Source: Prosthecobacter sp.
GTDB lineage: Bacteria > Verrucomicrobiota > Verrucomicrobiia > Verrucomicrobiales > Verrucomicrobiaceae
Assembly: GCF_029946185.1 (NCBI RefSeq)
Contig: NZ_JAQSEA010000048.1
Location: 1-64,000, forward strand
Length of the DNA stretch: 64,000 bases
Direction: 5' to 3'
Position numbers and translations under genes: made by a program. Of the stretch, positions 8,241 through 17,242 are shown piece after piece. Numbering within the stretch: the first letter of the stretch is position 1; every line of letters starts with the position of its first letter. The notes under the pieces are model-generated. The model was not told where the DNA came from. It saw only the letters and a program-made list of their open reading frames with translations, and searched no databases.

Positions 8241-9446
8241 TTATTCGACCTCCTGCACCGGACGATCCACGGAGCCTTTGTTCCAGCGGCCATCAAGCGT
8301 GAACGAGAGATGCGGGGTGTAAAGCTGCGGTTCGAGGAGGAAGGAGTCGTGGCCTTTGTCGGAGTGCACGGTGATGTGCATGTTGGAGACCTCGGCTTTT
8401 TCGAGGTGGCTGACGAGTTCCGCCTGCTCCTCGGGATAGAAGCAGAAGTCGCTGTCGATGCTGAAGACGAGGTAGTGCTGCCCGGCGGCGGCGCTGCGGG
8501 CGAACAGTTCCGCATACGTTTCCACTCCGGCATCCCCGAGCGGGTCGTAGCGCAGCCACATGTCAGCAATGCGCAGGTAGGTGTTGGCATCGAAGCGTTT
8601 CACGAATTTTTTGCCCTGATGCAGCATGTAGCTCTCGACGTTGTGCTGGACGCGATACCAGGAAAGCGTGTCGCCGCCGTGCTTCACATCCTTCCGCGCA
8701 CGGCGCTCGATGGCGTCGAGATGCACAAAGGTCTTGTGGCTGATCATGCGTGCGAGCGCGAGACCATACTCGGGTGCCTTGTCTTCATAAAAATCGCCGC
8801 CTTGAAAGTGCGGGTCGTTCTCGATGGCGAGCACCTGCTCGAACAGCGTGAGACGTGTGAGCACCGTGGTGCGGCAGCCGCTGGCGATGGGGACGACGAG
8901 TCTGACACGCTCTGGATGCAGGGTGGCGAGATTGATCGCCAGCAGGCCGCCGACGGAGGCACCCATGACGGCGTGGAGGGTTTTGATGCCGAGGCTGTCG
9001 AGCAGGGCGAGCTGGGACTTCACGACATCGCTCGTGCGCACTTCGGGAAAGGTGCTGCCGTAGGGTTTGCCGGTGGCGGGATTGATCGAAGCCGGCCCGC
9101 TGCTGCCGTAGCAGCCGCCGAGGTAGTTTGCGCAGATGATGAAGTAGCGCTTGGTGTCCAGCGCCTTGTCGGGGCCGATGAACAGATCCCACCAGCCGTT
9201 GTGGCAGTCCACCGTCCACCGTTCATCGGTGCCTGGCACCTCGGTGGTGACGCCTGCGGCATGCTGGCTGCCGGAAAGAGCGTGGAACAGCAGGATGGCA
9301 TTTGATTTGGTGGCATTGAGCTTGCCGTAAGTTTCGTAGGCGACCGTGATTTCAGGTAGCTCGGCACCGGAGGCGAACTTGAAGGGTTCCTTGGCGCTAC
9401 CGGTGTGGAAAAACTTGGTTTCTTCTGTTTTGACGGCCTTTGACAT
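8241..9446 (-). CDS. metX: Homoserine O-acetyltransferase
   Basis: Alpha/beta-hydrolase-fold acyltransferase of 401 residues that acetylates homoserine from acetyl-CoA in methionine synthesis. Diagnostic features are LGGCYGSSGPASINPATGK (109-127), the nucleophile elbow GASVGG (Ser164), the acid in SDFCF (Asp333) and GHDSFL (His366). These match MetX rather than the succinyl-transferring MetA. I start at the ATG at 9446 because MetX similarity begins there; the frame runs open 44 codons upstream without family sequence. No metY or metW is next to it. The MBL hydrolase gene follows 6 bp later on the same strand. A GGTGGTACC string upstream looks a little like a T-box core but lacks supporting structure. 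Confidence 0.92.
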   Translation of the reverse strand: MSKAVKTEETKFFHTGSAKEPFKFASGAELPEITVAYETYGKLNATKSNAILLFHALSGSQHAAGVTTEVPGTDERWTVDCHNGWWDLFIGPDKALDTKRYFIICANYLGGCYGSSGPASINPATGKPYGSTFPEVRTSDVVKSQLALLDSLGIKTLHAVMGASVGGLLAINLATLHPERVRLVVPIASGCRTTVLTRLTLFEQVLAIENDPHFQGGDFYEDKAPEYGLALARMISHKTFVHLDAIERRARKDVKHGGDTLSWYRVQHNVESYMLHQGKKFVKRFDANTYLRIADMWLRYDPLGDAGVETYAELFARSAAAGQHYLVFSIDSDFCFYPEEQAELVSHLEKAEVSNMHITVHSDKGHDSFLLEPQLYTPHLSFTLDGRWNKGSVDRPVQEVE

Positions 9447-9614
9447 GAGTCGCGGAAGAAACAGGGTTTTGGGGAGGCGGCAAGGCGGATTGCTTGCTGG
9501 CAGTTGTTGGATGCCCGATTGCCGGATGGCTGGATCAATGGTTGGTTGGTGCCCGCCTTGAATGTGCATGGGTACCACCTTTATTGTTGGAAACCCGGCT
9601 GCCAGTCATCCCCT

Positions 9615-10553
9615 ATGCTCGATCCGTTTGTCACTCTTGAAGAAGCAGGTTTCTCGCCGCTGCAGAGTGGCGGGGTGGACCGGCTGGCTGGGTGGTCGCC
9701 GGAGCTGATTGCGTGCCTGGACTGGGCGCGCATTTCAGAACTGGCACGTGCGCTTGCAGTGGAAGCAGGCTGCGAACTGGCTGGATCACGCATCATGCCG
9801 GACGGTGCGGTGCTGTTTGGCATGATTGAGGAGCCCAAGTCGGCGAAAGCGCGGAGGGCGCTTGTGAAAACCGCCTCGTGGAACGAATGGGGGGCGACGC
9901 CGGAGACGGTGCAGCGTTTTGCACAGGAGGTGCGCACCGCACGCGACACCCGTGGCATTTTGATTGCGCCTGCGGGTTTCAGCCCGGCTGCGCTCAGCAC
10001 GGCGCGGGAACTGCGTATCGAAGCGGTGGATGCTGTCGCGCTGGATGCCGCCGTGCGGGGCCTGCCAAGTGCTAAAAGTGATTTTCTCTTCGTCGTCGCC
10101 GCCGCAGGAGATTTCGCCACCCCTTCCTGCCCGATCTGCATGAAAAAGCTGCAGCGTATCGAGCAGGAATCACCGGAGCTGCGTTCACGGACGATCGACA
10201 CGGACGGACTCATCGCTGACTACGTGGTGTGTGACCGTCTCGAAGTGGCCGCAGGCTGTGAGGTGACGTTTTTGCAGGAGGTGAGGGCGCGTTCGATCAC
10301 CGTCGCAGGCCATGCTTCGGGCGATTTCGTGTGTGAAGGGCCGGTGACCTTGGAAAGGGGCGGCACTCTGTCAGGCACGGTGGCTGCGCGTTCGCTGGAG
10401 GTGCGTGATGGTGGCGAACTGCTGGGGCAGTTCCGCATTTTGGAAGGAAAACTGGGCTCTTTTGTGAAGCCTGTGGTGCGCTGGCACTGGCGCTGTGCAG
10501 GCGCGGACGGGCAGAGCCAGTGCGCCGGGGTGATTTTCGAGCCACATCAGTGA
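9615..10553 (+). CDS. Mrr-like nuclease-fold domain fused to a bactofilin-like domain
   Basis: Protein of 312 residues with no single family match that I recognise. Residues about 58-150 resemble the Mrr-type PD-(D/E)xK core: PDG (62-64), a strand with LVK (83-85) where Mrr proteins carry QxK, then GILIAPAGFSPAAL (114-127) and a final helix. The Gln of QxK is Leu, so cleavage activity is doubtful. CPIC (172-175) with Cys294 and Cys303 could bind zinc. Residues about 200-280 are short beta-strand repeats (VTFLQEVRARSITVAG, SGDFVCEGPVTLERGG) typical of bactofilin-like polymer-forming domains. I chose the ATG at 9615; an upstream extension has no recognisable sequence. It precedes the GT39-like gene by 51 bp. 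Confidence 0.6.
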   Translation: MLDPFVTLEEAGFSPLQSGGVDRLAGWSPELIACLDWARISELARALAVEAGCELAGSRIMPDGAVLFGMIEEPKSAKARRALVKTASWNEWGATPETVQRFAQEVRTARDTRGILIAPAGFSPAALSTARELRIEAVDAVALDAAVRGLPSAKSDFLFVVAAAGDFATPSCPICMKKLQRIEQESPELRSRTIDTDGLIADYVVCDRLEVAAGCEVTFLQEVRARSITVAGHASGDFVCEGPVTLERGGTLSGTVAARSLEVRDGGELLGQFRILEGKLGSFVKPVVRWHWRCAGADGQSQCAGVIFEPHQ

Positions 10554-10604
10554 GCCGCGAGATCGTTCTTGGCACGCAGGGGCTGGCTGTGGCATGTAAC
10601 GCCC

Positions 10605-12380
10605 ATGTCTCCCAACTCCTCCGGCCCCGGCGCGCTGCTTCGACTGGTGTTTTATGCCGCCGCCATCGTGATGGCGCTGCTGCATGTGTTTGTGACTTTT
10701 CGCGGACTGAGCAGTGCTGAAGGCATGAATCAGGCGCAGCTCGCGAGGCAGATCGCCCGGACGGGCTCGTATCAGACGCACGTGATCGAGCCTTACGCCT
10801 GGTCGCAGATGGAGTCGGCGCAGAAAGAGCCCACGCCTCTGGCGATGCCGGAGACCGTGCAGCCGCCGCTCCAGCCACTGCTGTGGTCGGTGGCGTTTCG
10901 CTTCATGAAGCCCTGGCAGGTTTATGATCCGGTTACTGGCGGGGCGATTTTTATGCTGGACCGCGTGATCGCGTGTTTTGGCGTGACGTGGTATCTGTTG
11001 ACGATTTTCTTCACGCATGGCGCCGCCCGGAGGTTGTTTGACGAACAAGTCGCAGCCATCGCCGCCATCGCGCTGCTGGTATGCGAGCCGGCATGGGAGC
11101 TCATGGTCAGCGGTGCGCCGCGTGCGCTGCTGGTGCTGCTGTTTGCGCTGGCGTTTCGTCTGTATGCGTCGGCGGCGGGACGTGCGGTGGAAAATCGTGG
11201 CACGTTTGTGCCGCTTACGCTGCTGGGGATCGTTTGTTCGCTGATGGTGCTCACGCACTGGATGGCGCTGTGGATCGTGCTGGGGGTCATCATCGGCGTT
11301 GCGGTGTTTCTGCCACGAGGCAGGGCGGGTTCCTTTGTGTTGGCCTTGTTCCCGGTGCTGACACTGGCCGCATGGGGCTGGTGGAACCTTCAGCTCTGCG
11401 GTGATCCGCTCGGTGGCATCAAGGCCTTGTTCCAAGCGCAATCCTCCGCTGTGTCGCATGATCTACTGCTGCGTGACTTCACACCCAGCGTGCCGCTGCT
11501 GCAGGTGGATGACCTGCTACGGCGTCTCGGCCTCAGCTGGCAGGGCCAACTGGGGTTGCTCATGGCGCATCTGGGATATGTCGTGCCGGCGCTGCTCTTT
11601 TTTCTTGCCCTCATGCACCGCTTTCGCAAGGCTGATGCGGCCTCTGCACGGTGGACGCTGGCGGTTGTTTTCGCCTGTGTGGCCATCGGCATGGGGCTCA
11701 TCGGTCTGCCCGACAAAGAGAAGGACGACAACGCCCTCTACATCGTGCTTATGCCCGCCATGTGCACCTTCGGTGCGGCGATGCTGGTGGTGATGTGGTC
11801 CCGCTTTCAAATGTCCGGCGACCTCATGGCGCGCTGGGGCGCGCCGCTGGTGGCACTGCTCATCACCGCGATGCCGATGGCGGTGAATCTGCCCGTGCTG
11901 ATGAAGTTTGGTCTTACCATGGGCGGCAAAATTCCGCCTCACTGGCCGCCCTTCCTACCGGAACGCGTTTCCATTTTGCGCCAGCTCATGGAGAGGAATG
12001 AGTTCGTCATCTCCGATTCGCCCGCATTCATCTCCTGGTATGGCGATGTGCCCTGTGTGGATCTTTGCACCCAGCGCGGCGACTATGAAGTCATGAAATC
12101 AAAAGCCGACGCGCGCGGTGTGAAGCTGGCCGGTTTCGTCATGACGCCTGTCTCCGCCAAAGTCGAACGCATCACCGACATCTATACCGGCCCCTATGCC
12201 GAGTGGCGTGATCTCATCGTTCGTGGGCCCATGCTCGCCTTCGACCGCGATTTTTCCCCCAGCCCCGAGTTTCCTTTCAAGAACCTCATACCGCTCGTCG
12301 GCCAGACCGTGGGGGACAAGGAACACCTGAGCCTGCCGATGGTGTTTTACACGGACAAAGCGAGGTCGGTGAGGAAGTAG
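10605..12380 (+). CDS. Polytopic membrane protein, glycosyltransferase-39-like
   Basis: Integral membrane protein of 591 residues with roughly ten hydrophobic segments, the first at about residues 11-30 (LVFYAAAIVMALLHVFV). The layout of a first loop carrying AQLARQIARTGSY, many helices, then a soluble C-terminal part (after about residue 450) resembles GT39/ArnT/PMT-type glycosyltransferases that use polyprenyl-phosphate sugars. The acidic residues usually found in the first loop are not clearly present, so the catalytic call is tentative. I start at the ATG at 10605; a frame-open ATG at 10569 adds 12 residues. It converges on the esterase gene with only 3 bp between stops. Confidence 0.6.
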   Translation: MSPNSSGPGALLRLVFYAAAIVMALLHVFVTFRGLSSAEGMNQAQLARQIARTGSYQTHVIEPYAWSQMESAQKEPTPLAMPETVQPPLQPLLWSVAFRFMKPWQVYDPVTGGAIFMLDRVIACFGVTWYLLTIFFTHGAARRLFDEQVAAIAAIALLVCEPAWELMVSGAPRALLVLLFALAFRLYASAAGRAVENRGTFVPLTLLGIVCSLMVLTHWMALWIVLGVIIGVAVFLPRGRAGSFVLALFPVLTLAAWGWWNLQLCGDPLGGIKALFQAQSSAVSHDLLLRDFTPSVPLLQVDDLLRRLGLSWQGQLGLLMAHLGYVVPALLFFLALMHRFRKADAASARWTLAVVFACVAIGMGLIGLPDKEKDDNALYIVLMPAMCTFGAAMLVVMWSRFQMSGDLMARWGAPLVALLITAMPMAVNLPVLMKFGLTMGGKIPPHWPPFLPERVSILRQLMERNEFVISDSPAFISWYGDVPCVDLCTQRGDYEVMKSKADARGVKLAGFVMTPVSAKVERITDIYTGPYAEWRDLIVRGPMLAFDRDFSPSPEFPFKNLIPLVGQTVGDKEHLSLPMVFYTDKARSVRK

Positions 12381-12383
12381 TCG

Positions 12384-13172
12384 TTAGACACCGAGACAAG
12401 CTTTGAAAAAAAGCAACGTGTCCGCAACGTGTGTATTCCAGTATTCCCACGTGTGTCCGCCGGGAAACTCCTCATACACGTGCGGGATGCCCGCAGCTTC
12501 CAGATCGCGATGCAGCTTGCGGTTGTGTTCGATCAGGATGTCCTCGGTGCCACAATCAAAGCGCAGATGAGGGAGTCGTGAACACAGTTTCGCACATTCA
12601 ATCACCGCCAGCGGTTCTGTTTCCGTCAGATCAAACTCTGCCAGTGATTCTTCCACGAAGTCCCGCATCTGTGGCGGCACGTCCGTGATGCTGCTGTGAG
12701 CACTGATACCGGCAAATTTTTTCGGGTTTAGCAATCCAAGCCGCAGTGCGCCGTACCCACCCATCGAGAGACCGCCGATGAAACGAGGCGCATCCTTGCA
12801 GCGTGGATCAATCTCCGCAGCAGCGTCTGGAACTTCATCCACGATCCAGCTAGCGTAATCGGCATCGCGGTGCCTCACGTAGCCCGAGCCATCGCCCCAC
12901 AGGCCATCTGAGGGCATCGCCAGCATCATCGGCGGTAGCTTCTCTTCTTTGATCAGCCGGTCCAGGACCTGATGTGCTCCGCCTTTGTACAGCCACGCCC
13001 AATGGCTGCCGTAAACGCCGTGCAACAGAATGACGAGCGGCAGTTTCTCCACGGTCACGTCTGGCGGCACGTAGAAGCTGATGTCAGCCCGACGGTGCAG
13101 TGCCACTGACTTCACAGTAACGTGATGAATGCCGTTGCCGATGGAAGCTGATTCAAAGGTGCGGAAGCTCAT
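12384..13172 (-). CDS. Esterase, alpha/beta hydrolase (esterase D/PF00756 type)
   Basis: Serine hydrolase of 262 residues in the esterase-D/antigen-85-like family, which includes S-formylglutathione hydrolases and feruloyl or acetylxylan esterases. LLHGVYGSHWAW (49-60) forms the oxyanion region, GLSMGGYGAL (134-143) holds Ser136, Asp lies in FDCGTED and His in GGHTWEYW. There is no signal peptide, so it seems cytoplasmic. It starts one base after the stop of the DUF1501 gene (TGA-A-ATG) and is therefore probably the last gene of the first PVC module. Substrate unknown; an ester of a plant or algal polysaccharide is plausible from context but is an inference. Confidence 0.85.
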   Translation of the reverse strand: MSFRTFESASIGNGIHHVTVKSVALHRRADISFYVPPDVTVEKLPLVILLHGVYGSHWAWLYKGGAHQVLDRLIKEEKLPPMMLAMPSDGLWGDGSGYVRHRDADYASWIVDEVPDAAAEIDPRCKDAPRFIGGLSMGGYGALRLGLLNPKKFAGISAHSSITDVPPQMRDFVEESLAEFDLTETEPLAVIECAKLCSRLPHLRFDCGTEDILIEHNRKLHRDLEAAGIPHVYEEFPGGHTWEYWNTHVADTLLFFKACLGV

Positions 13173-13173
13173 T

Positions 13174-14586
13174 TCACGCGAGAATGTCCTTGATCAGCTT
13201 CGCACCTTCCACGCCGCTGAGTCGTGCATCCAGGCCTTGGAACTTGAAGCTGAACGCATCGTGATTGATGCCGAGCTGATGCAGCATGGTGGCGTGCAGA
13301 TCGTGAACGGTGGTGACTTTGTCGACGGCAGCATAGCCGAGATCGTCGGTGGCTCCATGGACCATGCCGCCCTGGATGCCTGCACCTGCCAGCCAAACGG
13401 ACATGGCCTTGTTGTGGTGGTCGCGGCCGCTGCCGCCCTGCGACATCGGGGTGCGGCCAAACTCTCCGGCCCATACGATGAGGGTCTCTTCGAGCATGCC
13501 GCGTTGCTTGAGATCGGTGATGAGCGCCATGCACGCGCGGTCAACTTCCTGCGCCTTGAGCGCCACGCCTTCTTTGACGCCGCCATGATGGTCCCAGTCT
13601 TTGTGGTAGAGCTGGATGAAGCGCGTGCCGCGCTCGGCGAGGCGGCGTGCGAGCAGGCAGTTGGATGCGAAAGAGCCATCGCCCGGCTGGCAGCCGTATA
13701 GCTCCAGGGTTTTCGCGCCTTCTTTGGTCACATCCATCAAATCAGGCACGCTGGCCTGCATTTGGAAGGCCATCTCATATTGAGCGATGCGAGTGGCGAT
13801 TTCGGGGTCATCCACGAGAGCGTCGTGCTGCTTGTTGATCGCGTTGACTGCCGCAACGTCGCGACCTTGCTGATCACGCGAGATGCCGTTTGGGCTGGTG
13901 AGATACAGCACCGGATCGCCCTGCGCACGCAGTTGCACTCCCTGATACTTCGATGGCAAAAAGCCGCTGCTCCACTGCCGTGCGGCGATGGGCTGGTTCT
14001 GCCCGCCCTTGCCGAGCGAAGTGAGCACCACGAAGCCCGGGAGATCCGCCGCCTCGGTGCCGAGGCCGTAGGTGATCCACGAGCCCATGCTGGGGCGACC
14101 CGCGATCTGTGAACCGGTGTTCATGAACATGTGTGCCGGGTCGTGGTTGATCGCGTCCGTCGTCATCGAGCGGATCAGGCAGATGTCGTCGATCACACTG
14201 CCGATCTGCGGAAACAGTGCGCAAATTTCCGTTTGGCTCTTCCCAAATTTAGCAAACGGATGCTGCGGCCCGAAACAGTTCAACGGCTTGCCTTGCAACT
14301 GCGCAAGCTGCTGCCCTTTCGTAAACGATTCGGGCATCGGCTTGCCATCCATTTCGGCAAGTTTCGGTTTGGGATCAAACGTCTCCAGATGAGACGGCCC
14401 GCCTGCCATGGTGAGCCAGATCACCCGCTTCGCCTTTTGCGGGAGGGGCAGAGTGCCGAGAATGCCACGCACCGGTGCGGCATGGGCTGGTCGCAGCAGA
14501 GATGCCAGCGCCACCGCTCCAAGGCCCTGCGAGGCTCTACCGAGAAAGGCGCGACGATGGAGTGGTGACGGCGTGTTCATGATCAT
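13174..14586 (-). CDS. DUF1501 protein, Tat-exported (first copy)
   Basis: Exported protein of 470 residues in DUF1501, an alkaline-phosphatase/sulfatase-superfamily group abundant in PVC bacteria. The N-terminus has a twin-arginine signal (HRRAFLGRASQGLGAVALA). Hallmarks are WLTMAGGPSHLETFDPKP near residue 55, NHDPAHMFMNTGSQ, GEFGRTPMSQ, GRDHHNKAMS and VHDLHATMLHQLG. The His and Asp residues suggest a metal site, but the reaction is unknown. The ATG at 14586 overlaps the TGA of the PVC-heme gene by four bases (ATGA); an ATG two codons later is equally possible. Close paralogue of the protein at 18178-19596. Confidence 0.9.
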   Translation of the reverse strand: MIMNTPSPLHRRAFLGRASQGLGAVALASLLRPAHAAPVRGILGTLPLPQKAKRVIWLTMAGGPSHLETFDPKPKLAEMDGKPMPESFTKGQQLAQLQGKPLNCFGPQHPFAKFGKSQTEICALFPQIGSVIDDICLIRSMTTDAINHDPAHMFMNTGSQIAGRPSMGSWITYGLGTEAADLPGFVVLTSLGKGGQNQPIAARQWSSGFLPSKYQGVQLRAQGDPVLYLTSPNGISRDQQGRDVAAVNAINKQHDALVDDPEIATRIAQYEMAFQMQASVPDLMDVTKEGAKTLELYGCQPGDGSFASNCLLARRLAERGTRFIQLYHKDWDHHGGVKEGVALKAQEVDRACMALITDLKQRGMLEETLIVWAGEFGRTPMSQGGSGRDHHNKAMSVWLAGAGIQGGMVHGATDDLGYAAVDKVTTVHDLHATMLHQLGINHDAFSFKFQGLDARLSGVEGAKLIKDILA

Positions 14587-17129
14587 TTGGTAACGGGTTT
14601 CTTCCCGAGGTTTTTCAATTCCTCTTCCGTCCACATCGCCATGCGTCCTTTGTTTTGCTCGCGCAGGGTGGTGACGGCTTTGATTTCGACAGGTGAGCCG
14701 GTGTGTTCCCACTCACGGCGGATGTAGGTCAGCACGCCGGCGATGTCCTCGTCGGTGAGCTGTGGCAGCGGAGGCATGGCGAGGTTGAAACTACGCCCGC
14801 TGACTTTCAGCGGACCAGCGAGTCCGTTGAGGACGATGCGGGTGAGGATCTCCGGCTTGCCGAGCACCCATTCGCTGTCCACCAGCGGCGGGGCGAGACC
14901 ATCGAGGCCGAAGCCATGAGGCTGATGGCAGGCTGCGCAAAGGGTGGCATAGACGGTTTTGCCTTTTTCAAACAAGGCTGTCTGTGATTCGTTCAGGGGA
15001 ACGATTTTGGGAGGTGCTGGAGCGCCTGGTTTGCCTGGCCATGCGAGACGTGCCGCGACACTTGCAAACAGCTTGGTTCCCGCCTTGTCGCTCATGGCTG
15101 ACTTGAGCGTTTTCAATGAGGCAGGCTCGGCTTCGAGCCAGAGCAGCTTTGCGGGCGTTTTGGATTTGGGGTCGCCGCCGTTGCTGGCGAGTCCTTTGAT
15201 CGCTGCGACCTGCATCGCTCCACCTTGGGGCTGAGCGGCGGCGAGTTCGAGCATCTCTTCAAACGGCCCGGCTTTGTTGGCCTGCGCCAGAAGCGAGCCC
15301 AAGGCCTCCATGACTGGCATGATCTGCACGCTGTTGTCTTTAGTGAGTTGTCCGGCCATGAGCTTGGCAAAGGCAGCTTCCCTGCCGCGCATGCCAGTCA
15401 AAGCGCCTTCGAGTATCAAAGTATTTTTGCCATTGCTCGCGAGCAGTTTGGCCACGGCGGTATCGGCATCCGGCAAATTGAAGGAGGTGAGCTTGATGGC
15501 GAGATGTGCGAGGACAAGCGCGTCTTTTTCTGCCGCCAGCGCGATCAAATCCAGGGCGAGGTCACGAGTGGAAATTCGCACGGCTGCTGCACGCACCTGA
15601 GCGTCTTTGTCGGTCAATGCGAGACGCAGCAGATCCGGTGTGACTGCAGCAAGGCCGTCGAGTGTCCACAAAGCATGAAGACGCGCGAGCGCAGACTTGT
15701 TGGTGATCATTTCCTTCAGCGCGGGTACTGTGGCAGCATCGCCAGATTCGACGATGAGACGCTGCGCGGTGTCACGCACCCAGCCGTTGGCATGCGTGAG
15801 CAGGTTTACGTCTTTGCTCACTTTCACCGGCTGCGGGCGCTCTTTCGAGTCTGGCACGATGCGCCAGATGCGGCCCTGATTGAACGGTGTCTCCAGTTTG
15901 CGAGCCTCGATGTTTGCAATGAGGTAGTGAGTGAGGAAGCTCTGGTGCTGGATGATGCCGCGGTACATGTCCACGAGGTAAAGCGCGCCATCAGGGCCGT
16001 TCGCGGCCTGTACTGGGCGGAAACGCTCATCGGTGGAGGTGAGAAATTCGGTGGTCTTCGCGGTGTTGGTTGCCTTCACGATGCCGTCCTTTTCGCTCAT
16101 CGTGAAGCGCTTCACCAGATTTGCGCAGGGCTCGGGCACGAAGGCATTGCCACGATAGGCAGTGGGGAAAGCATCGCCGCGATAGATCAGAGCGCCGCAG
16201 GTGCCGGTCGGTCTGGCCAGGGTGCCGTCGGCACGCAGTGATTTCGGATCATACCCACGATTCACGCCGGGTGTGGGGTGTGAAGGATAGAGCGTTTGAT
16301 CCGCTGCCAGCTTGGCATTGATGCTCGTCGCATTGCGCAGCAGGGGATTGCGAGTGAAGGCCTCCGTGGGCAGCAGATCAGCGCGCAGCATGTCGGAGTT
16401 GTAGTTGAAGTAGAGTCTGCCGAAGTCGTCCTGGCACAGGCCCCATTGGCCGCGACCGAGGCCGGTGTCCTTTTGCCACACGCCACTGCGCAATTTGAAC
16501 CGTGTGGAGTAACCCGCGCTCCAGATGGCATTGTCCATCGCCCAGACGGGTGTGTTGGCCATGTGCTCCGGCTGTCCGCCTTGTGTGCCGAAGTCGGTCG
16601 CAACGACATCTTTCACGTCCGCTTTGCCGTCACCGTCGGTGTCTTTGCAGAAATACAAATTCGGAGGCACGGCGATCAAGGCCCCTCCATTCACAGCCAG
16701 TACGGCACGTGGCATGACCAGGTTGTCGAGAAACGGTGTCGCCTTGTCCATGCGGCCATCGCCATCCGTGTCTTCGAGCAGCGAGACGCGGCCCGTGGGT
16801 TCTTTTTCGCCAGCACCTTCGAGATCGTGCATGTAGCCGCGCATTTCGACGACATAGAGCCGTCCCTGATCATCAAAGCTCATGGCCACCGGCGACTCGA
16901 TCATTGGCTCGCTCGCGACGAGTTCGATGTGGAAACCCTTTTCGACTTTGAAGGTCTTCATCGCCTCCTCCGGTGAAAGCGGCACCGGCGGTGGCAGATT
17001 GAACTTCAGTTCGACCTTCTCCGGGCCGGCGTTCTTTTGATGAACGGCTTGTGCGGACGGCAGGAATGACGACGCCAGAATGAACAGCGACGAACGCAGG
17101 ACGTGGGAGTGAAACCTTGGGGGAGGCAT
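14583..17129 (-). CDS. PVC-type heme-binding protein: dehydrogenase-like propeller, HEAT repeats, cytochrome c
   Basis: Exported protein of 848 residues. After a signal peptide (VLRSSLFILASSFLPSAQA) comes a propeller of the membrane-bound-dehydrogenase type (TIGR02604), marked by MSFDDQGRLYVVEMRGY and EDTDGDGRMDKATPF. Residues about 440-690 are HEAT-like helical repeats, and a class I cytochrome c domain has CAACH at 731-735 with a Met ligand likely near 785. The calcium-binding-like DTDGDG strings occur twice. Family members are predicted electron-transfer oxidoreductases with unknown substrates. The ATG at 17129 is preferred over a TTG 14 codons upstream. The gene is coupled to DUF1501 by an ATGA overlap. 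Confidence 0.9.
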   Translation of the reverse strand: MPPPRFHSHVLRSSLFILASSFLPSAQAVHQKNAGPEKVELKFNLPPPVPLSPEEAMKTFKVEKGFHIELVASEPMIESPVAMSFDDQGRLYVVEMRGYMHDLEGAGEKEPTGRVSLLEDTDGDGRMDKATPFLDNLVMPRAVLAVNGGALIAVPPNLYFCKDTDGDGKADVKDVVATDFGTQGGQPEHMANTPVWAMDNAIWSAGYSTRFKLRSGVWQKDTGLGRGQWGLCQDDFGRLYFNYNSDMLRADLLPTEAFTRNPLLRNATSINAKLAADQTLYPSHPTPGVNRGYDPKSLRADGTLARPTGTCGALIYRGDAFPTAYRGNAFVPEPCANLVKRFTMSEKDGIVKATNTAKTTEFLTSTDERFRPVQAANGPDGALYLVDMYRGIIQHQSFLTHYLIANIEARKLETPFNQGRIWRIVPDSKERPQPVKVSKDVNLLTHANGWVRDTAQRLIVESGDAATVPALKEMITNKSALARLHALWTLDGLAAVTPDLLRLALTDKDAQVRAAAVRISTRDLALDLIALAAEKDALVLAHLAIKLTSFNLPDADTAVAKLLASNGKNTLILEGALTGMRGREAAFAKLMAGQLTKDNSVQIMPVMEALGSLLAQANKAGPFEEMLELAAAQPQGGAMQVAAIKGLASNGGDPKSKTPAKLLWLEAEPASLKTLKSAMSDKAGTKLFASVAARLAWPGKPGAPAPPKIVPLNESQTALFEKGKTVYATLCAACHQPHGFGLDGLAPPLVDSEWVLGKPEILTRIVLNGLAGPLKVSGRSFNLAMPPLPQLTDEDIAGVLTYIRREWEHTGSPVEIKAVTTLREQNKGRMAMWTEEELKNLGKKPVTK

Positions 17130-17242
17130 GGAGGTGCGGTTTTTTGGTTTATGTGGAGGTGGCGTCACCAAACCATAATGCCGAGTGAAATCCTAGTCGC
17201 TCAATGACTAATCTTGATATTTCTGGCGTCGTTGTTACCACC

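Noticed and set aside
7524-9305. Very long open frame on the plus strand opposite metX and the MBL gene
   Set aside because: Composition-driven antisense frame in a GC-rich region. It spans two genes with clear families, and its translation has no recognisable domain.
9447-9614. GGTGGTACC string in the metX leader, reminiscent of a T-box or SAM-type riboswitch
   Set aside because: Only the core string is present. I see no specifier loop or terminator/antiterminator pair, and metX is not a known T-box target in this group.
10371-11459. Long minus-strand frame opposite the fusion and GT39-like genes
   Set aside because: Arginine- and histidine-rich low-complexity translation typical of antisense frames. 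Both plus-strand genes have membrane or domain structure.
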